A stretch of 54,014 bases of DNA from Dinochytrium kinnereticum (GCA_027604005.1 JADGJT010000119.1:1-54014), one strand, 5' to 3'. Positions 1 through 13,800 are shown, counted from the stretch's first letter. Notes: generated by a model not told the origin, from the letters alone. Made by a program: numbers and translations.

Positions 1-167
1 TGTTTGTGTGAAAGAGGGGAGGGGCGGAGAGGAGGGGAAGCACGAGTTGCTCTCCTCACCACAAACCTTCTCCACCTCACAACCAAAGAAAGAAAAAAAA
101 TTTCTAACCCACCCCTCCGCCCTCACCCCCGCTTTCGCACCCCTAAAACAACCCACCAACCGAGTAG

Positions 168-2832
168 TTTCTGCTCCAACGGCTACGTGAGCTCCAACGG
201 CAAATGCATCACATGTGACACGGACGCGGCGGCAATGGCCTTCTTGAGCATCTTTATCATTCTTGCGATGCCTGTTTGGTGGTTGCATAGGGCCGTGAGG
301 ATGTCGAGTAACGCGGCTTTGGCGAATCTGATGCTGTTTGTGCAGGTCATTGGGTTGTTTCAGAAGGTGGGGTCCAGGGAGAGGGGAGGGGGGGGTTGTG
401 ATGTTTTGTTTTGTTTTCTTCGTTGTTTTTGTTGCTTTTTTAAATGGGGTTATTAGTTGTTTTTATTTTCGGTGTTGGTTTTTGTTTTTGTTTTATTTGT
501 TTTGTTGACGAGCATTTCACCGCCTCATTCTTTATCTTAGTACCCCATTATTTGGGACACCGACCTCGGCGCCGTGGTGAACGTCATGTCCGTCGCCGTT
601 CTAAACACCGTAAGTCCTTGCCCCCCCCCCCCTTTCCCTCAAATCCAACACCCCCACACCCAAACCCAAATCCCCCGGTCCCTCTCCTTCGGCCCGGGGC
701 CTCCAAACCAATACCTCACCCTTTCCTATTTATTCCTTGAAATGGCTGTTTCATGATCAGGACTACCTGAACCTTCAATGCGCATTTGGGATGGACTATT
801 ACGCTCGATTGCTGTTTATCTGGTTGCTTCCTGTCATTATTGCGGGCGTGATCTGGATCTATGTTTTGGCGATTGGGTATTGGAGATGGGTCAAGGAGAA
901 GGCGCCTGTGCGGGAGACGATGGAGAGGTGGAGGAGGTTTGCTGGTGAGTTTTATTGGATATTGGTAATTTTGGTTTGTTTTTGTTTTTTTTCTTTCGCG
1001 GGGGGGGGGGGGTTGATACTTGTTTGGTGTTGGAGGAAATGTGGTGTTAACTTTTTTCTTTTTTGGGGGGTGGTCCGTTTTTTCCTTTAATATTATTGTC
1101 GTGCCAGTCTTTGCATATCTCAGTTTCTTGGGTCTGCTTCACATTCCGTTAACGGACAGAGCTTTCCGTCTCTTTACATGCGTGACGGATGAGAATTGTA
1201 AGTTTGACATTTGCAAAACGTCTCCTCACCCTGTCAAATGTTCAAATCACACTCTAACCATTTTATTTCCTCTTTTTTAATCATGATTCATCATCAAAGA
1301 CGGGCGTCATTACCTCTTGAGTAAGTTTCTCTTAGCAATTGACCTTCTTTCTTTTTTCAACGATGTTCTGATGGTCTTTTTGTTTACTAGGCTCACCGGA
1401 TGTGACGTGTTATGACGATACTTGGTACATCTACAAACCGATAGCGATCATTCTCGGGGTTAGGAGTCGTTCTGTCTTCATCCACTTCCATTCTTTTGAA
1501 TTTTTTTTCTTCATGTTGATCGAGATCTCACCCAATAGATATTATACGGGGCCGGTATCCCAGGATTGTTTTTCAGCATACTGTAAGTGTTTGAAAAAGT
1601 TTCTCTCGTTTCGTTATCTCCTTTTTGATTGTAACTGAGACTTTCCAAAAACCTCCAATAGCTACTTTCATCGAAATCACTTGGAGACGGAGGCTGTGAG
1701 GCAAAGTTTTGGAGGATTGTATGGGTCTTATAGGGGTCCCATGTGGTTTTGGGGGCCGTTTCAAATTACTTGGTCGTAAGTACTGAAAGGGACCGTCTTC
1801 ATTTCATCAGTGCTCGCGTCTTGATCTGGAAGTTCTTATGTCGCCCGCTTTAATTTCATTTTATTATTTAGCCTCTGTTTCATGTCTTTGCCGGTGGTGT
1901 TCAGAGCGCATTCGACTTACCTTATGTTCATCTCCGTGTGTCTGATCTATCTTAATTTGTTTGCTATTATCGTAAGTAATCCGAATTTCAGAAAACAACG
2001 ACTCACAAAAACCCCACCCATTCAGTACCTACATCCATTCGCAATCCATCGAAACAATCACGTTTCAACCCTGGGTTGGATCACGACCGTCATCTTTCTC
2101 TTTGCAGGTGTCATCATCGGATTCCTGTCGAAAAGCATTGACGACCACGTCACGATCGATGTGACAGTTCTGATCATGTTTTACATCACTATTGCCGTGA
2201 TGATTCACGCGGCGTTCCATGAATGGGTTTTGGGAAGCGGTCATCGGTGGAGAAGAAAGAGCAAGTTCATGAGAAACATTATGGAGACCAAGTTCTGGAA
2301 ACGAGTGTTCCCACCTAACGACTCTGTAGTGGTCGTTGAAACTCCCAACGCGTCGACGAATTCACTCACGAAAGGAACGAGATCTAGTGGAACCATCCAG
2401 AGCTCAACCCCCCCGACCACACATCCACCCGTCATCAAAACATCAAAGTTGGACTCCCTACCCCTGACCGACATGCACTCCCCACTCACCCCCACAAATG
2501 AATCCGAGGGCGACAACCTTCGTCTCCTGACAAGACCCGACACGGACTCGCAAGAGGCTGGGTTCACTCGTGGTGGTGGTGGTGCTAGGGTGGGGATTGG
2601 GTTGGACGCCCTCCGGAATTTCATATCAAAACCTTGGACGGCGGGGTACACTGCTCATTCGCCTTGGAGCGCTGGCCGGGCGGAGGGAGGGTTTGAGGTG
2701 TTTCGGGATGAGGAGGCCGATATCAGTCATTCATCTAATCTTGATCATGGAGCGGAGGGAGGGGATGCTGGGGCTGGGGCGGGGGGGGAGGAGGCGCGGG
2801 GAGTAGAAGGGGATGCGTTTGTGTTAGAGTAG
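168..2832 (+). CDS. Multi-pass membrane protein with Cys-rich end (5' partial)
   Basis: The gene runs in from the left edge, so the N-terminus is missing. Exons that keep phase: 168-366, 541-609, 761-944, 1108-1197, 1300-1320, 1391-1458, 1539-1582, 1662-1775 and 1872-2832, about 582 visible residues. The first visible residues, CSNGYVSSNGKCITCD, look like the last unit of a Cys-rich extracellular region. About eight or nine hydrophobic segments follow (for example MAFLSIFIILAMPVWW, LLFIWLLPVIIAGVIWIYVL, WITTVIFLFAGVIIGFL). A cytosolic tail of about 190 residues closes the protein and is rich in Ser, Thr and Gly. The architecture is that of the receptor-like proteins with Cys-rich repeats and multiple TMs found in chytrids and oomycetes. 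That assignment is an inference from layout; no ligand or activity is implied. A GTAAGT at 1972 is treated as unused because reading through gives a good loop plus TM. Confidence 0.65.
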
Positions 2833-3538
2833 ATTGGTAAATGTAGAGGTCCATCGAGTATTCAAAACCACCAACGCGTTCAGTCCAGAAAAATAATTCA
2901 TTCCTGCGTGTTTCTTACGTGTTGATAAAAACAGTAAAATATGCGAAAAGAGCCCAAACCATTCTTTTGCCGCAATAATGGCGCCTGTGCGCCTGTGTAC
3001 GCAATTTTTATGTTCATTTTATGGTGAAGAACCTGTCTTTTTCACTGCCGTAATTATAGTAAATAAATAATTAATAATAAATAACAGGAGACAAAAGGTG
3101 GCACACTCTGCTCTAAATGCCAATCAGATGGCAACCCTTGATTATTAAGGGCAGGAAGGAACCTGCCCTTTCAGCATGCATGATGAGCTTCCAGAATAAA
3201 ATATTTCAATATCACTCATCAACCACAGACTCGCCAAATGCTATTGTTATTTATTATGATTGTGTCCGGTTCAACCAAAAAAAGAAGCATCTCGAACGGA
3301 ACTTGGCAAGCCTGTGTCCTGCGAGAGGAAGAAAGAAAAAAAAGACAGAGCGCTCTAACGATCTCTTTTCATTCTGATCCCAATCGCCGCCGTCATTCGC
3401 GCGATTCAAAAAAGGCTCATTCACTGACCAACGCTGTCGCATTTATCGGCTTTCAGGAGCGATCATATAGCTTTCACCTTTTCTTAACTGATCCTGGATC
3501 TTGGGAGAGGTTTTTAAGATTGCAAAAACGGCTCCGTT
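2833..3538. other. Intergenic, 706 bp
   Basis: Separates the membrane protein from the RasGEF, both on the plus strand. It holds an AT-rich block at about 3055-3085 and a purine-rich block at about 3270-3350. ORFs here are short and lack family features. The promoter of the RasGEF must lie in it, but no specific site can be supported. Confidence 0.6.
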
Positions 3539-6500
3539 ATGGCTGCGAAGCCCCGACCGTCGAATTATGTTGCGGTCGTTGTGGCTTTACATGATTACTC
3601 TAGCTCTGAAGCGACATGCTTGTCGTTTCGAAAGGGGGAGTTGATTTACGTTCACAGCAAAGATTCTTCGGGGTGGTGGGATGGGACCACTCGGAATCAT
3701 CGGGGTGAGTCCTTCTGTGAATGCAAAAAAAGGGACGTTTGGGACGACGCTCATGCTCTTGTTGCGGCAATTTGTAGGTTGGTTTCCTTCGAATTATGTG
3801 GAGGCGGCGAATGTGGACCCGCCAGCATCACCAAGGACAGTGGTTGACTTGGTAAAAGACAATTCCTTTCTTGCTTCCTTCAACCCGCATGCCAGCACAT
3901 CACCAACCCACTCTCAATCTAATAGGCAAACTCGGGCAATAGCCGCCCCGCTTCAACCAACTCAACCAACTCGGCTGACACAGGAGGTGGGAAAGTCAAG
4001 TCTGCAACCCAAAGGAAGCTAGACGAGTTGCAGGATATGCTGGAGCTTATGTTGACGGAGGTTGGAAAATCTGATGAAGATAATGGAAAGGAGGCTCCGT
4101 CACCCGCTATGGCTTCCACTTTGCCGGTTGATGCGAAACGGGCAAGTATTCAGATTCGACCGCGATCGTCCTCCATCAATGCTGTCGCTAATGCGATGAG
4201 TGGAGACGCCGCCCAAAGCCCCGTTGTGAATGAGGTGCGTTTGGCTTGATTTTTACTCCCGCCTCATTCAAGTTATCTTAACCCCTCTAATTTTTTTCGA
4301 TTTCCTTTTATTTCTTGCCTGACCTTCTGCGCGATGTTTTCGCTTTTAACGCCGTCATTTTCAGCCTTTGCTTCCACCGTTTTGGGGGAAAAAAACGACA
4401 CCACAAGGGCAGTCTTACTACTTCAACACTCAGACAAATCAAACTACATATAGTCTGGATGTTGTTATGAAATCTGTAAGTTCCTGCAATGCTTTGGTCA
4501 GGCCTAATTTTTGCTCTAACAGGAAAAAACCACCCGGCGATCCACTCTTATATTCATGGATGCTCGCCAAAATCCGTCGTCAGCATCCATGTCCGCGACG
4601 CAACCTTCTTCAAGAGACATGGGGAAAAAGCGCCCACTGAGTTGGAAGCTTGGCCCATCTCTCATTCCAACTGCATCAAAGATCACATGGGATGTGCTTA
4701 TTAATAACGTTCTTCACGCCATATCTGATCTCAACCGAGCTGCGGACGAGGATAAACGTGGGCTATTCCTGGAGCAGACCAACATTATCTTGCGGTCTAT
4801 TCGAGATATGATGGTTTCAAGTGGAACTATCACAAACACTTCCACTGCTTTGACTTCAAGCGCTACGCTGAGATCGCATCATCACGGCATTATGCTGTCT
4901 TTGTCAAAGTTGGTGATCACGGCAAAGATCGCATCCGGACTATGGCCACCACCCGATTCTGTTAGCTCCATGAAATATGAGGCGAGTCAAGTTCTATTGG
5001 GGGTTCGGCACTTCGTGTCTACAGGCCAGGAGCTGAATCTTGAGCTTCGAGAGCCGTCCTCTGAAACATCGTTCGAGTTTGAGCTTTTGGGCTCGGATCT
5101 TTCCAGTGGGGAGTTTGTTTCTAGGCTTGATGATGGTGCCGACAAAGTGGTCACATCGGTTGCTCGTCTGGTAGCTGTGATTACGATGGAGAGACGAGCT
5201 TCCGGTGTGCTGGTAGAGCACGCGCGAGCAACGGTCACTGCCGTCGGGCAGCTTTTGTCACTTGTTGAGGATATTAGGACTGAAGACTTAGCTTCTGTCA
5301 ACGAAAACCTCGCACAGCTGATTGGGGAGTTCCGCAAGGCTAAGGAATCAGCGTACGATATCATTAACGACCTTATCACGTTTACACGAACTACCATGGA
5401 TAGCTTTGCTCCTCCAAAGGCCCTGTCGAAGCTTTTGGACTGCACTTCGGCTGTTTTAAAGACTGTTGATGATGTTGTCATGTCGACTAAACTATTAATC
5501 GATAGCCATGACTTTACTGAACAGCAGTCTCTTTTAACGGAAGCGGAAAGGCTTCAGAGCAGCAGCTCTAAGCGAGAGTCGGATCTGATTATGCTTCAGC
5601 GAAGAGCGATGAGTTTAACCTTCCTACCGAGCACAAACGCCGCGCCAGTTATAGACAGAAGGCCGTCCTACATGCCTCCCCCTGACTCGGCTGGAACCGA
5701 CAGCTCTAATCCAAACGGAGGAGAGCTCCAGACTTCACCAAAACGATTGAGTTTCGGGAAGACACAGTCGAACCCTAATATCATGAGCCCCATCCTCAAC
5801 CACAGAAGACCAAGCGCTGCCAACGTCATTGACGACCTCACGAGATCTATCAGGAGACCGAGCAGCCCTAACGGACCGCTTGTTCAATCTGAGGAGAGTT
5901 ACTTGAAGTCTCCTGGTCCCCAGAGCGCACCTCAGATAAGGGTTCCGGGCAACAGATCTTCGTTCGGAGTGGAGCAGAAGAGGCAGTCTGATACTTCTCG
6001 CCCGGCAGATTCGATATGGTACGATGACTTTGGGGCTCCGAGCGTTGAAGCTGCACCTGCCAAACGGAATGATAAGCTTGCAAAGTTCTTCGGAGAGAGG
6101 CCAAAGGAGGATTCTTTTAAGTCTGACGTGAGTTTCATAGAATCTTTTTCTGTGCCAAGCCAATGACTATTTTGGTTATAGCGTAGACTGTGGTTCCTCG
6201 ACACCGACTACACTCCCGATAGCATAAGCTTTAGCAAAGAGGGAGTCGTTAATGGCGGCACTTTTGCAGCCTTAGTCGAGCGCCTGACACTACATGATCA
6301 GCCATCAGGTAATAACAGTGTAAGATTTTTCACGGAAGACTAAAAAGAGAACTCTTTATCCAGATCCGGTGTTTTCATCATCCTTTTTGCTTATGTTCAG
6401 ATGCTTTACGACGCCAGCGGAATTTGTCGATAGAATGATTGCGCGGTATCTTATCAATCCACCGCCAAATATCAACTCAGATGATATGAAGATTTGGCAA

Positions 6501-7885
6501 GAGAAGAAGCAGACTCCGATTCGATTACGGTAACGAGTTTCTTCTTTATCGTCAATTCTGCGCAAGCTACGGCTTTCATAACCTTTAACTTTCGATATTT
6601 TTTTCATGCTGAACAGAGTCTACAATACATGGAAGATGTGGCTGGAAAATTATTGGATAGAGGAAGACGATTCGCCAGTATTGGAGCAAATGCTGCACTT
6701 TGCTCGAGGTCCTATCACCGATAATCAACCAAATCTCTCCCAACGACTGATCCAAATAATCCAATCAAAGTACTCTGCTCTTCAGACTGGTCAAAAAGGA
6801 TCTACAACATCAATATCTCCCCGTAAAGTGAACAATGACGAGCCTCCTTCCGCAATCATCCCACGTATCTCGTATAAAAAGTTATCTCTCATTGACATCG
6901 ACCCGTTGGAGATTGCTCGGCAGATCACATTGCTTCAGTCTCGAATCTTTAACTCTATTCATCCGTCAGAGTTGATTAATTTGGAGTGGAGTCGAAAGGG
7001 AGGAAAGGCTTTAAATGTGCGGGCGATGACGGATATGTCCAATAAGGTAGAATATTCGTGTTTGTTGGGGTTGTGTTGACATAATCTTTTCAGATCACTG
7101 GGTGGGTCGTTGACACGATTCTATCGGAGGCCGATCCAAAAAAGCGCGCAATAGTCTTGAAGCATTTCGTTAAGATTGGAGATGTGAGTTTTTACACCGT
7201 CGAATTGGGTATTTATGTATATTTAGCGTGCCATTGTCTTGAAAAACTTTGACCTGGCGATGGCGGTAATATCAGCGCTAAACTCTTCATCCATTAGTCG
7301 GCTGGCCAAAACGTGGATAGTAAGTTCATAAATGTTGTTATGAGCTCTAACCATACATGATGTTAGCTCCTGACCAACAAAACGAATGATACGCTTAGCA
7401 ACCTGCATAATATCTCCGACAATTCAAGAAACTATACCAACTATCGTTCCGAACTTCGAAACCTGAGCCCTCCATGCATACCCTTTCTTGGTCTCTATCT
7501 CACAGATCTAACCTTTACCGTCGACGGAAACCCAGACGTGAGGAACGAAAAGCTTATCAACTTCGACAAATTCGTAAAAATGTACAAGATAATTGTAGAT
7601 ATTCAGCGATTTCAATATCCGTGAGTGTAACTCTAAATCTGTTATCTCATCATTTATAACTCTAATGCGCTGTTGTCTTGCCGCAGATACGCGCTTACGG
7701 AGGTCACGGAACTGGCTGACTGGATCTTTACGGGGATCAAGGCGTCAAGCCAAAAGAATGCCCATGATCTTTACGACCTCAGTTTGATTCTTGAGCCTCG
7801 AGGCTCCAAGGAGCCTGATGAGGCTGTTACTTTTAGGGAGCTTGAGGATAAACTAAAGATGCTGGAAGATGCCGGTTTGCTGTAA
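3539..7885 (+). CDS. CDC25: Ras guanine nucleotide exchange factor, Cdc25 type, with SH3 and WW domains
   Basis: Twelve exons in continuous phase give about 1207 residues: 3539-3704, 3778-3851, 3926-4234, 4365-4475, 4523-6127, 6182-6308, 6364-6529, 6617-7046, 7094-7183, 7227-7319, 7367-7620 and 7687-7885. Domain order: SH3 at about 10-67 (ALHDY, GWWDG, GWFPSNYVE across the first intron); WW at about 184-218 (LPPFWGKKTTPQGQSYYFN); a long helical and Ser-rich linker; RasGEF-N at about 755-905 (FLLMFRCFTTPAEFVDRMI); catalytic RasGEF at about 955-1195 (DPLEIARQITLL, ALNSSSISRLAKTW, CIPFLGLYLTDLTF, DGNPD). Family knowledge: these proteins load GTP on Ras at the plasma membrane and feed cAMP or MAPK signalling. 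The WW module next to the SH3 domain is less usual than the plain SH3-Cdc25 layout of yeast. No disruption is seen. Confidence 0.93.
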
Positions 7886-8100
7886 ATCAACATCAACAGC
7901 AGGGTCGTTCTGATCCCTTACGATTACTCGTGTATTACTATGGTTCAAGGGGTTAAAGATGCCAGCGTAGCATCTGTTATTTTGTATAAAAGATAAAATA
8001 ATGCTCTTTTTTCAAAGCGTTCTCCGGTTTGTCTTGGAGCTCCAACCTCTGTGCAACCCCGACAAGTTCCTTCCTGCAACGCCAAAGGGGCAGAGCCGTG

Positions 8101-9971
8101 ATGGACCCAGCGATTGTAGCAGCCATACATAAGAGCTCGCACATTAAGATCTCCGGATGCGGTTTGTTTATTTCTCAATATTACCATGGAGATGCTCCGT
8201 CGATGTATCTCATGCATGCACGGGGTCATTCCTCTTGATCTGGATGCTTGGCCCAAGCCATGCACCGATGACTTGACTGACTCGTTGATCATTTGACTCT
8301 AGATATTGATGGTATCCCGCGCGGAAAGCTAGTCAGTGCTGAAAAGTTCAAAAAGTCCGTCGACGGAGGCTTTGGTATGCATTGAGGAATATTTCCCCGT
8401 CCTTTGATAGACGGCTGATATCCTATCTTCTTTCTGCCCGCAGGATTTTGCAGCGTGGTTTTTGGATGGGACTGCCATGATGTTGTCTACAACCCCTCGG
8501 ATGTATCAGCGTCCGATGAAAAAGGTTGGCAAAAACGTGATGTAATGGCACGACCTCATCCCGCAATTCGTTACCGCAGGGGGCTACAAGGACATCAATG
8601 CCAAGTTTGATCTATCTACTCTCCGATTCATTCCTTGGGAGAATAGAATCCCTCATTTCCTGGTTGACTTTTATGATCCCAGGACCGACCTTCCCCTTCC
8701 TCAGTGCCCACGCAGCCTCCTAAAGCGAATGGTTAAGGAGGCAGCAGATCTCGGTTACAGGGCAAACATCGGGATTGAGTATGAGTTCTTTAACTTTGCT
8801 GGTATGCTTCAGATATTAAAAAGCGACAATATTTAAAACTTTTTCATAGAAACGCCTGCTTCATTGGCGGAAAAGGATGGTGTTAAACTCGAGAAGTTAA
8901 CACCAGGAATGTTTGGATATAGCATGACTCGTCCGATTGTGAAGCAGGAATATTTCTATGATATTCTGAACGCGTGCAACGAGTTTAAGGTTCCCCTAGA
9001 AGGCTTCCACACCGAAACTGGTAACTGTTCTCACCACCTCTTCCATTATTATCGCATCCAGCATTCTAACATGGCCTTCCTTGTCCTATAAAGGTCCAGG
9101 AGTCTACGAAGTCGCTATCAACTACAACGAGCCGATAACTCTGGCCGACTCAGCCCACCTATTCAAAATGGTTACAAAGTCCGTAGGAATCAAGCATGGG
9201 ATTACTCCTAGCTTCATGGCGAAACCCCACAATGACCTACCTGGCTGCTCTGGGCATATTCACGTGAGCCTTTCTCCTTTGGATGGCTCTGGTAACTCCT
9301 TTGCCCCTTCTAACGAGGGCGGAGATCAACTGAAACCTGGAACTGTCGTTCCCGCCCTCTCAAAACTCGCCGAGTCTTTCCTTGCCGGTGTCTTGAAGGG
9401 ATTACCAAGTACTATGGCCTGCTATGCCCCTAACATTAATAGGTTCGTTTTTTTATGGCTGCACTGAAGAGTGTGTATTAGAGTTTTTGACACATTCTGC
9501 TTCCTTTCTTTAAATATCAAAAGTTACAAGCGTCTCGTGGAGAACTTTTGGGCCCCTGTCACGGTCTCCTATGGGGTCGAAAACCGATGCGCGGCAATAA
9601 GATTGATTACACCGCCGACATGCCCACCCTCAGCTACTCGTCTTGAGATCCGCGTTCCTGGTGCAGATTCCAACCCATACATTGCCATCGCCTCGATTTT
9701 GGCATGCGGGCTTGAAGGTATTCGATCTAACCTGCCTTTGACGCTTCGCCCGCTTGAAGAGCACGTTGAGGGTGTCGACCCAAAACCAGTTCGTTTGGCA
9801 AGGGATTTGCGTGATGCTGTGGAGGCGCTATCTGAGAAGGGGAGCTTTGCAAGGAAGGTTCTCGGGGACGCGTTTGTGGACCATTATGCTGGCACGAGGA
9901 AGCATGAGTGGAAAGTGTGGGAGACGGCTGTTACGAACTGGGAGCTTAAGAGGTACCTGGAAGTGGCATAG
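8101..9971 (+). CDS. Glutamine synthetase-like (GSI/lengsin-type) enzyme
   Basis: Seven exons in phase (8101-8161, 8303-8374, 8444-8524, 8580-8801, 8850-9020, 9094-9442, 9524-9971) encode 467 residues, the usual length of the bacterial-type GS fold. N-terminal beta-grasp: DIDGIPRGK. Catalytic signatures: IEYEFF (metal-binding Glu), GFHTETGPGVYE, KPHNDLPGCSGHIHVSL (ATP and metal site), NRCAAIRL (glutamate/phosphate Arg) and RLEIRVPGADSNPYIA. Known chemistry of the fold is ATP-dependent glutamate-ammonia ligation. Fungi usually make glutamine with the GSII enzyme, however, and members of this branch often have other amine or acid substrates, so glutamine synthesis itself is not certain. The start at 8101 gives MDPAIVAAIHKSS; an in-frame ATG at 8029 is possible. 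All key residues appear present. Confidence 0.9.
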
Positions 9972-10881
9972 TTAAATTTGAAGAGAAGTTAGAAATGTTA
10001 ATGCTGCTGCTGGGTGATATGATGAATGGTGGCTTCAATTTAACATAATGTTTGTTCGATTTCTGTCCGTTTGCATTTCATATTATTTATTGGCGAAAGG
10101 CCCTCAGCATATCTCTGGCGAACTCCAGCTGTGAGATAAACACTAGAAAAGCTGTATATGTGCCATTCGGAAACAACATTTAATTCCTCGAGCATAGCAT
10201 CTCACGAAGAGAGGAAAGAAGCAGCAGGCCTCATAAATCAAAAACAAAAACAAAAGGTATTTTGAGCCCTAATGTCCCCATGAATCCCCATGAATATCGG
10301 CCGATTGGAACTACGGAGCAGGGCTATGGTAGCTTCATTTCCTAGCTCTCAGGGTGTTTTCGTGATTGAAGAGATTTACATATGTGCACCCAAAAATGGG
10401 CACGGCTTGGTGTCGTCGGTTAGTTTGCCTGTCTCCGCAGTACCATTATAAAGCTTAACAAGGCACTGAAGATCCCATTTTGCCCTCTCCCCATTGTCTG
10501 GATTTTCTCAACAGCCTTCGTACAGTGCGAGTAGTGGGCTCACGTTTCTTCTGTGGCCAGCTATAATCGATACACAATCTTCTCTTTTGCCATTGGCTCG
10601 AACCTCCTCTTTCCAACGGCTCGATACGAGCACTGTACTCGTAACGCATTTTTTCTTGCCTCGCTTCCCCAAAGCCCGATCGAGACCCAGCAGGTCATTG
10701 CAACGCAACCATTATCGCTGAAGGATATTAGTCGGGGATATTAGTCGGGTAGTCTATTAAAACGACTGGAAGGGACAGCATTCGGCATCAACTGGATCCA
10801 CGGACGGATAGACAGCAATCTGGGGAGCTCAGCTTTATGGAGTGAGGGCAAGCTACGAATTGACGTTCATACCACTACCAG
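9972..10881. other. Intergenic, 910 bp, with two short direct repeats
   Basis: Lies between the GS-like and MOK kinase genes. Near 10270-10295 the 10-mer ccccatgaat is tandemly duplicated, and near 10723-10748 a block containing gatattagtcggg is duplicated. No ORF with family features and no convincing tRNA fold was found. The kinase promoter should lie here. Confidence 0.5.
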
Positions 10882-13800
10882 ATGGGGGAGACTCAGGATG
10901 GGGTCCTCAATAGAGGGAGCCGTTTGGAAGGTACGGAGAGTCCTGCGGTTTTAGAGCGAGCAGAAGTCCATGGATAGGAGGCTGACTCTTCTTTGGCGAT
11001 AGACTTTCGGCTCATGTGCAAACTTGGTGAAGGCACCTTTTCAGAAGTGTTAAAGGTCAAGCACAAAACCTCTGGGAAAATATTTGCGATGAAAAGATTC
11101 AAGAAACAATTCCACAGGTGAGGGCAACGCGCTTAATGCCGGAATTTAAAAGTATTGTTTTCCACTTTAAGCTATGAAGAGATTGAGGGCCTACGTGAAA
11201 TTCAGGCGCTCAGAAGACTAAATCCCCATCAACATATTGTCGATCTGCATGAGGTCATATTGTAAGATCCAACGTTGACTTGAAACGTCCCATTAACCGT
11301 TGCTACCATTAGTGAGCCGAAGCATGGCATTCTTTCCTTAAACTTCGAGCTGATGGATTGCAATCTTTACGAATTGATTTCCAAAAAGCATCTTGTGATA
11401 ACAGAAGCCAAGTGCAAGGGCTACATGCATCAAATCTGCAAGGGTCTAGAGTATATCCATGGGTATGTGCTTAATTTCTTTCATCGTCCAGCCCTCCTCA
11501 AAGAAACTAACACTCACTTGTTCAAAGCAAGGGAATATTTCACCGCGATATTAAACCCGAAAACATACTTATAAAAGACCAGAACATTAAAATTGCTGAT
11601 TTGGGCTCCTGCCGAGGCATCCACTCAAAGCAACCATACACGGAATACATAGCCACGAGATGGTACAGATCACCAGAATGTCTACTTTGCGATGGTATTT
11701 ATACATTCAAAATGGATGTATGGAGCGTTGGATGCGTTTTGTATGAGATTATGACAAAAATGCCGTTGTTTCCGGGATCGAATGAATTGGACCAACTTCA
11801 TCGGATTCATGCCGTTTTGGGAACACCTGGTCCGAAAGTTTTGAGGCAAATGCTAGGGTAAGAAATCTTGCTTTATTTTTCACGTATATATTAAGCTTAC
11901 TTTTTCCTACTATCGCAGGTATAAGTCAGATCAACTGAAGTTCCAATTTCCCAAGAAGGAGGGAACGGGAATTCGAAATCTCGCTCCACATCTCTCAAAC
12001 GAATGCCTAGATCTCATTATTTGCATGCTGGCATACAATCCCGATGATAGGTATGGGTCGGTCTTTTCTTATTCTGTCGCCTGAAATTAATAACCACGCT
12101 AATTTTATGCTCATGCAGAATAACGGCACGAGAGGCATTGCGGCATCCATTTTTCAATGATGTCAATATGAACGAGCTCAAGGTCTCACTTTCAACCCTT
12201 GCTGCAGAGCAGAGCAAAGGCAACCCCAATACTGCCGTAGCTACTAATGGTCCAGCTGCTAAGCTTCCCCAGTTAAAGAATGAGGTGAGTTAAACCTATC
12301 AAATTTCTTTTTTGGTCTAAGCTAGAAAACCCGCGAATCATCCCTTTCAATGCCGTACAGGATCCTCCAAAGCCAGAGCTACCGAAGCAACAATCTAAAG
12401 CCCTGCAACAGGCTCCGCATGCTTCAAAAGCGCCGAATTACTCTAATCAACAACAGCAACCTCCGCAGCAAGCACAACCTCATCTTCCACATCCACCTGT
12501 TCTACCATCCCTTCCTTCTAACACCCAAAACCCACTCGCTATTCGACAACAATCTCCTCCTGTCGTTAAAGCGGGCCCTCAAAATCTCGTTCATAACGCT
12601 CAACCCCCTCCGCCTCATCATGCCGCAAGTCAAGATCAAACAGTGCCGTATCAAGATTCAAACTTGATACCGCAAGGACTACCATCCAATCTTATCAAGT
12701 CAAAACAACTACAGCCTTTGCCGTCCGTCCAGCCATCGCAGATAACGACCGGAAAGGAAGCCGCATTAACGAATGTCACAGAATCTTCGGATGCTAAAGT
12801 AGCTGATACCGTTAATTCAGTTGATACTGGGGCTATCGACGACGAAGGACCTTTTGCAGAGATCAGAATCAACCTAGAAAATGTAAAGGTAACGAAAAAG
12901 CCGACCGAGTTGAAAAATGATCAAGTGCCGTCTCTGATATCGGCCGAGGCTCCTGCTCATCCTGGAAACCATATCGATTCAGGCTCACAGACGACTGTAG
13001 AATTGGCACACTCTAGTATCCATAAGATAGAACCGGAAGTGATCTTCCCGACCGGCAAAGGTGACGAGCGGCAACGCTCCAAGGCTCATGGTGAATTACC
13101 TTTACCGGATCAGAGCGGACTTAAAAACGATTTCTTGAAAGACGAATTAAGAAAATCGAAAGCCATGGAAACCCTCGATTACGGACCCCAGCAAAATCCG
13201 ATACCACCTCATCAAAATCTTACAACAAAGAACCACGAAGGAGTTGTAAACTATACATCAGTTCAAAAGAAAGATTCAACGGTGATACCACAAGTCCATA
13301 AAGGGGTTGATACTGTTGAAAACCGAAACTCACATAAGATTGTCTCCGTGCCTATTCAGGACGCTTCAGCTTATAGGCATCCACTCCAACAGCCACAACA
13401 TCATCAAATCTCTCAAGCCATTACGATGCAAACCCAAATATCTCGCCCTATTCCCCTGGACAGCGATAAAATCATCCTACATCAACCAGCAGTTTTGGCA
13501 GGAACGTACGGCATCCCAACGAGCGTGATGAAGCAGGCTCACGCTAGTGAAAGAAGAGTGGTCGTATCAATGAGCACTGGGCATCAAAAAGGTGGTATGC
13601 CAATCAGCGGCAGCCTTGGGAAGAAACAGCAACAACAACAGCCTTATCCGGCCATTGGAGGCACAGCATCCTCTTCGCTAAACGGGTCAACCGAGTCTCT
13701 GCCTAAAGCCCCATCCATCTCAGATTTCTATAGTAAGTTCAAGAGAAAATCTGATGACAGGCGTGCAGCAGATGAGGTCTTGATGAGAGCGAGAAAGACA

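Noticed and set aside
1972..2107. Intron from GTAAGT at 1972 to CAG before 2108
   Set aside because: The sequence is open, and reading through supplies a loop and most of a TM helix; splicing would cut that helix.
4987..6204. Several minus-strand ORFs of 75-164 codons opposite the large RasGEF exon
   Set aside because: They lie wholly within a phase-consistent coding exon and show no family features; shadows.
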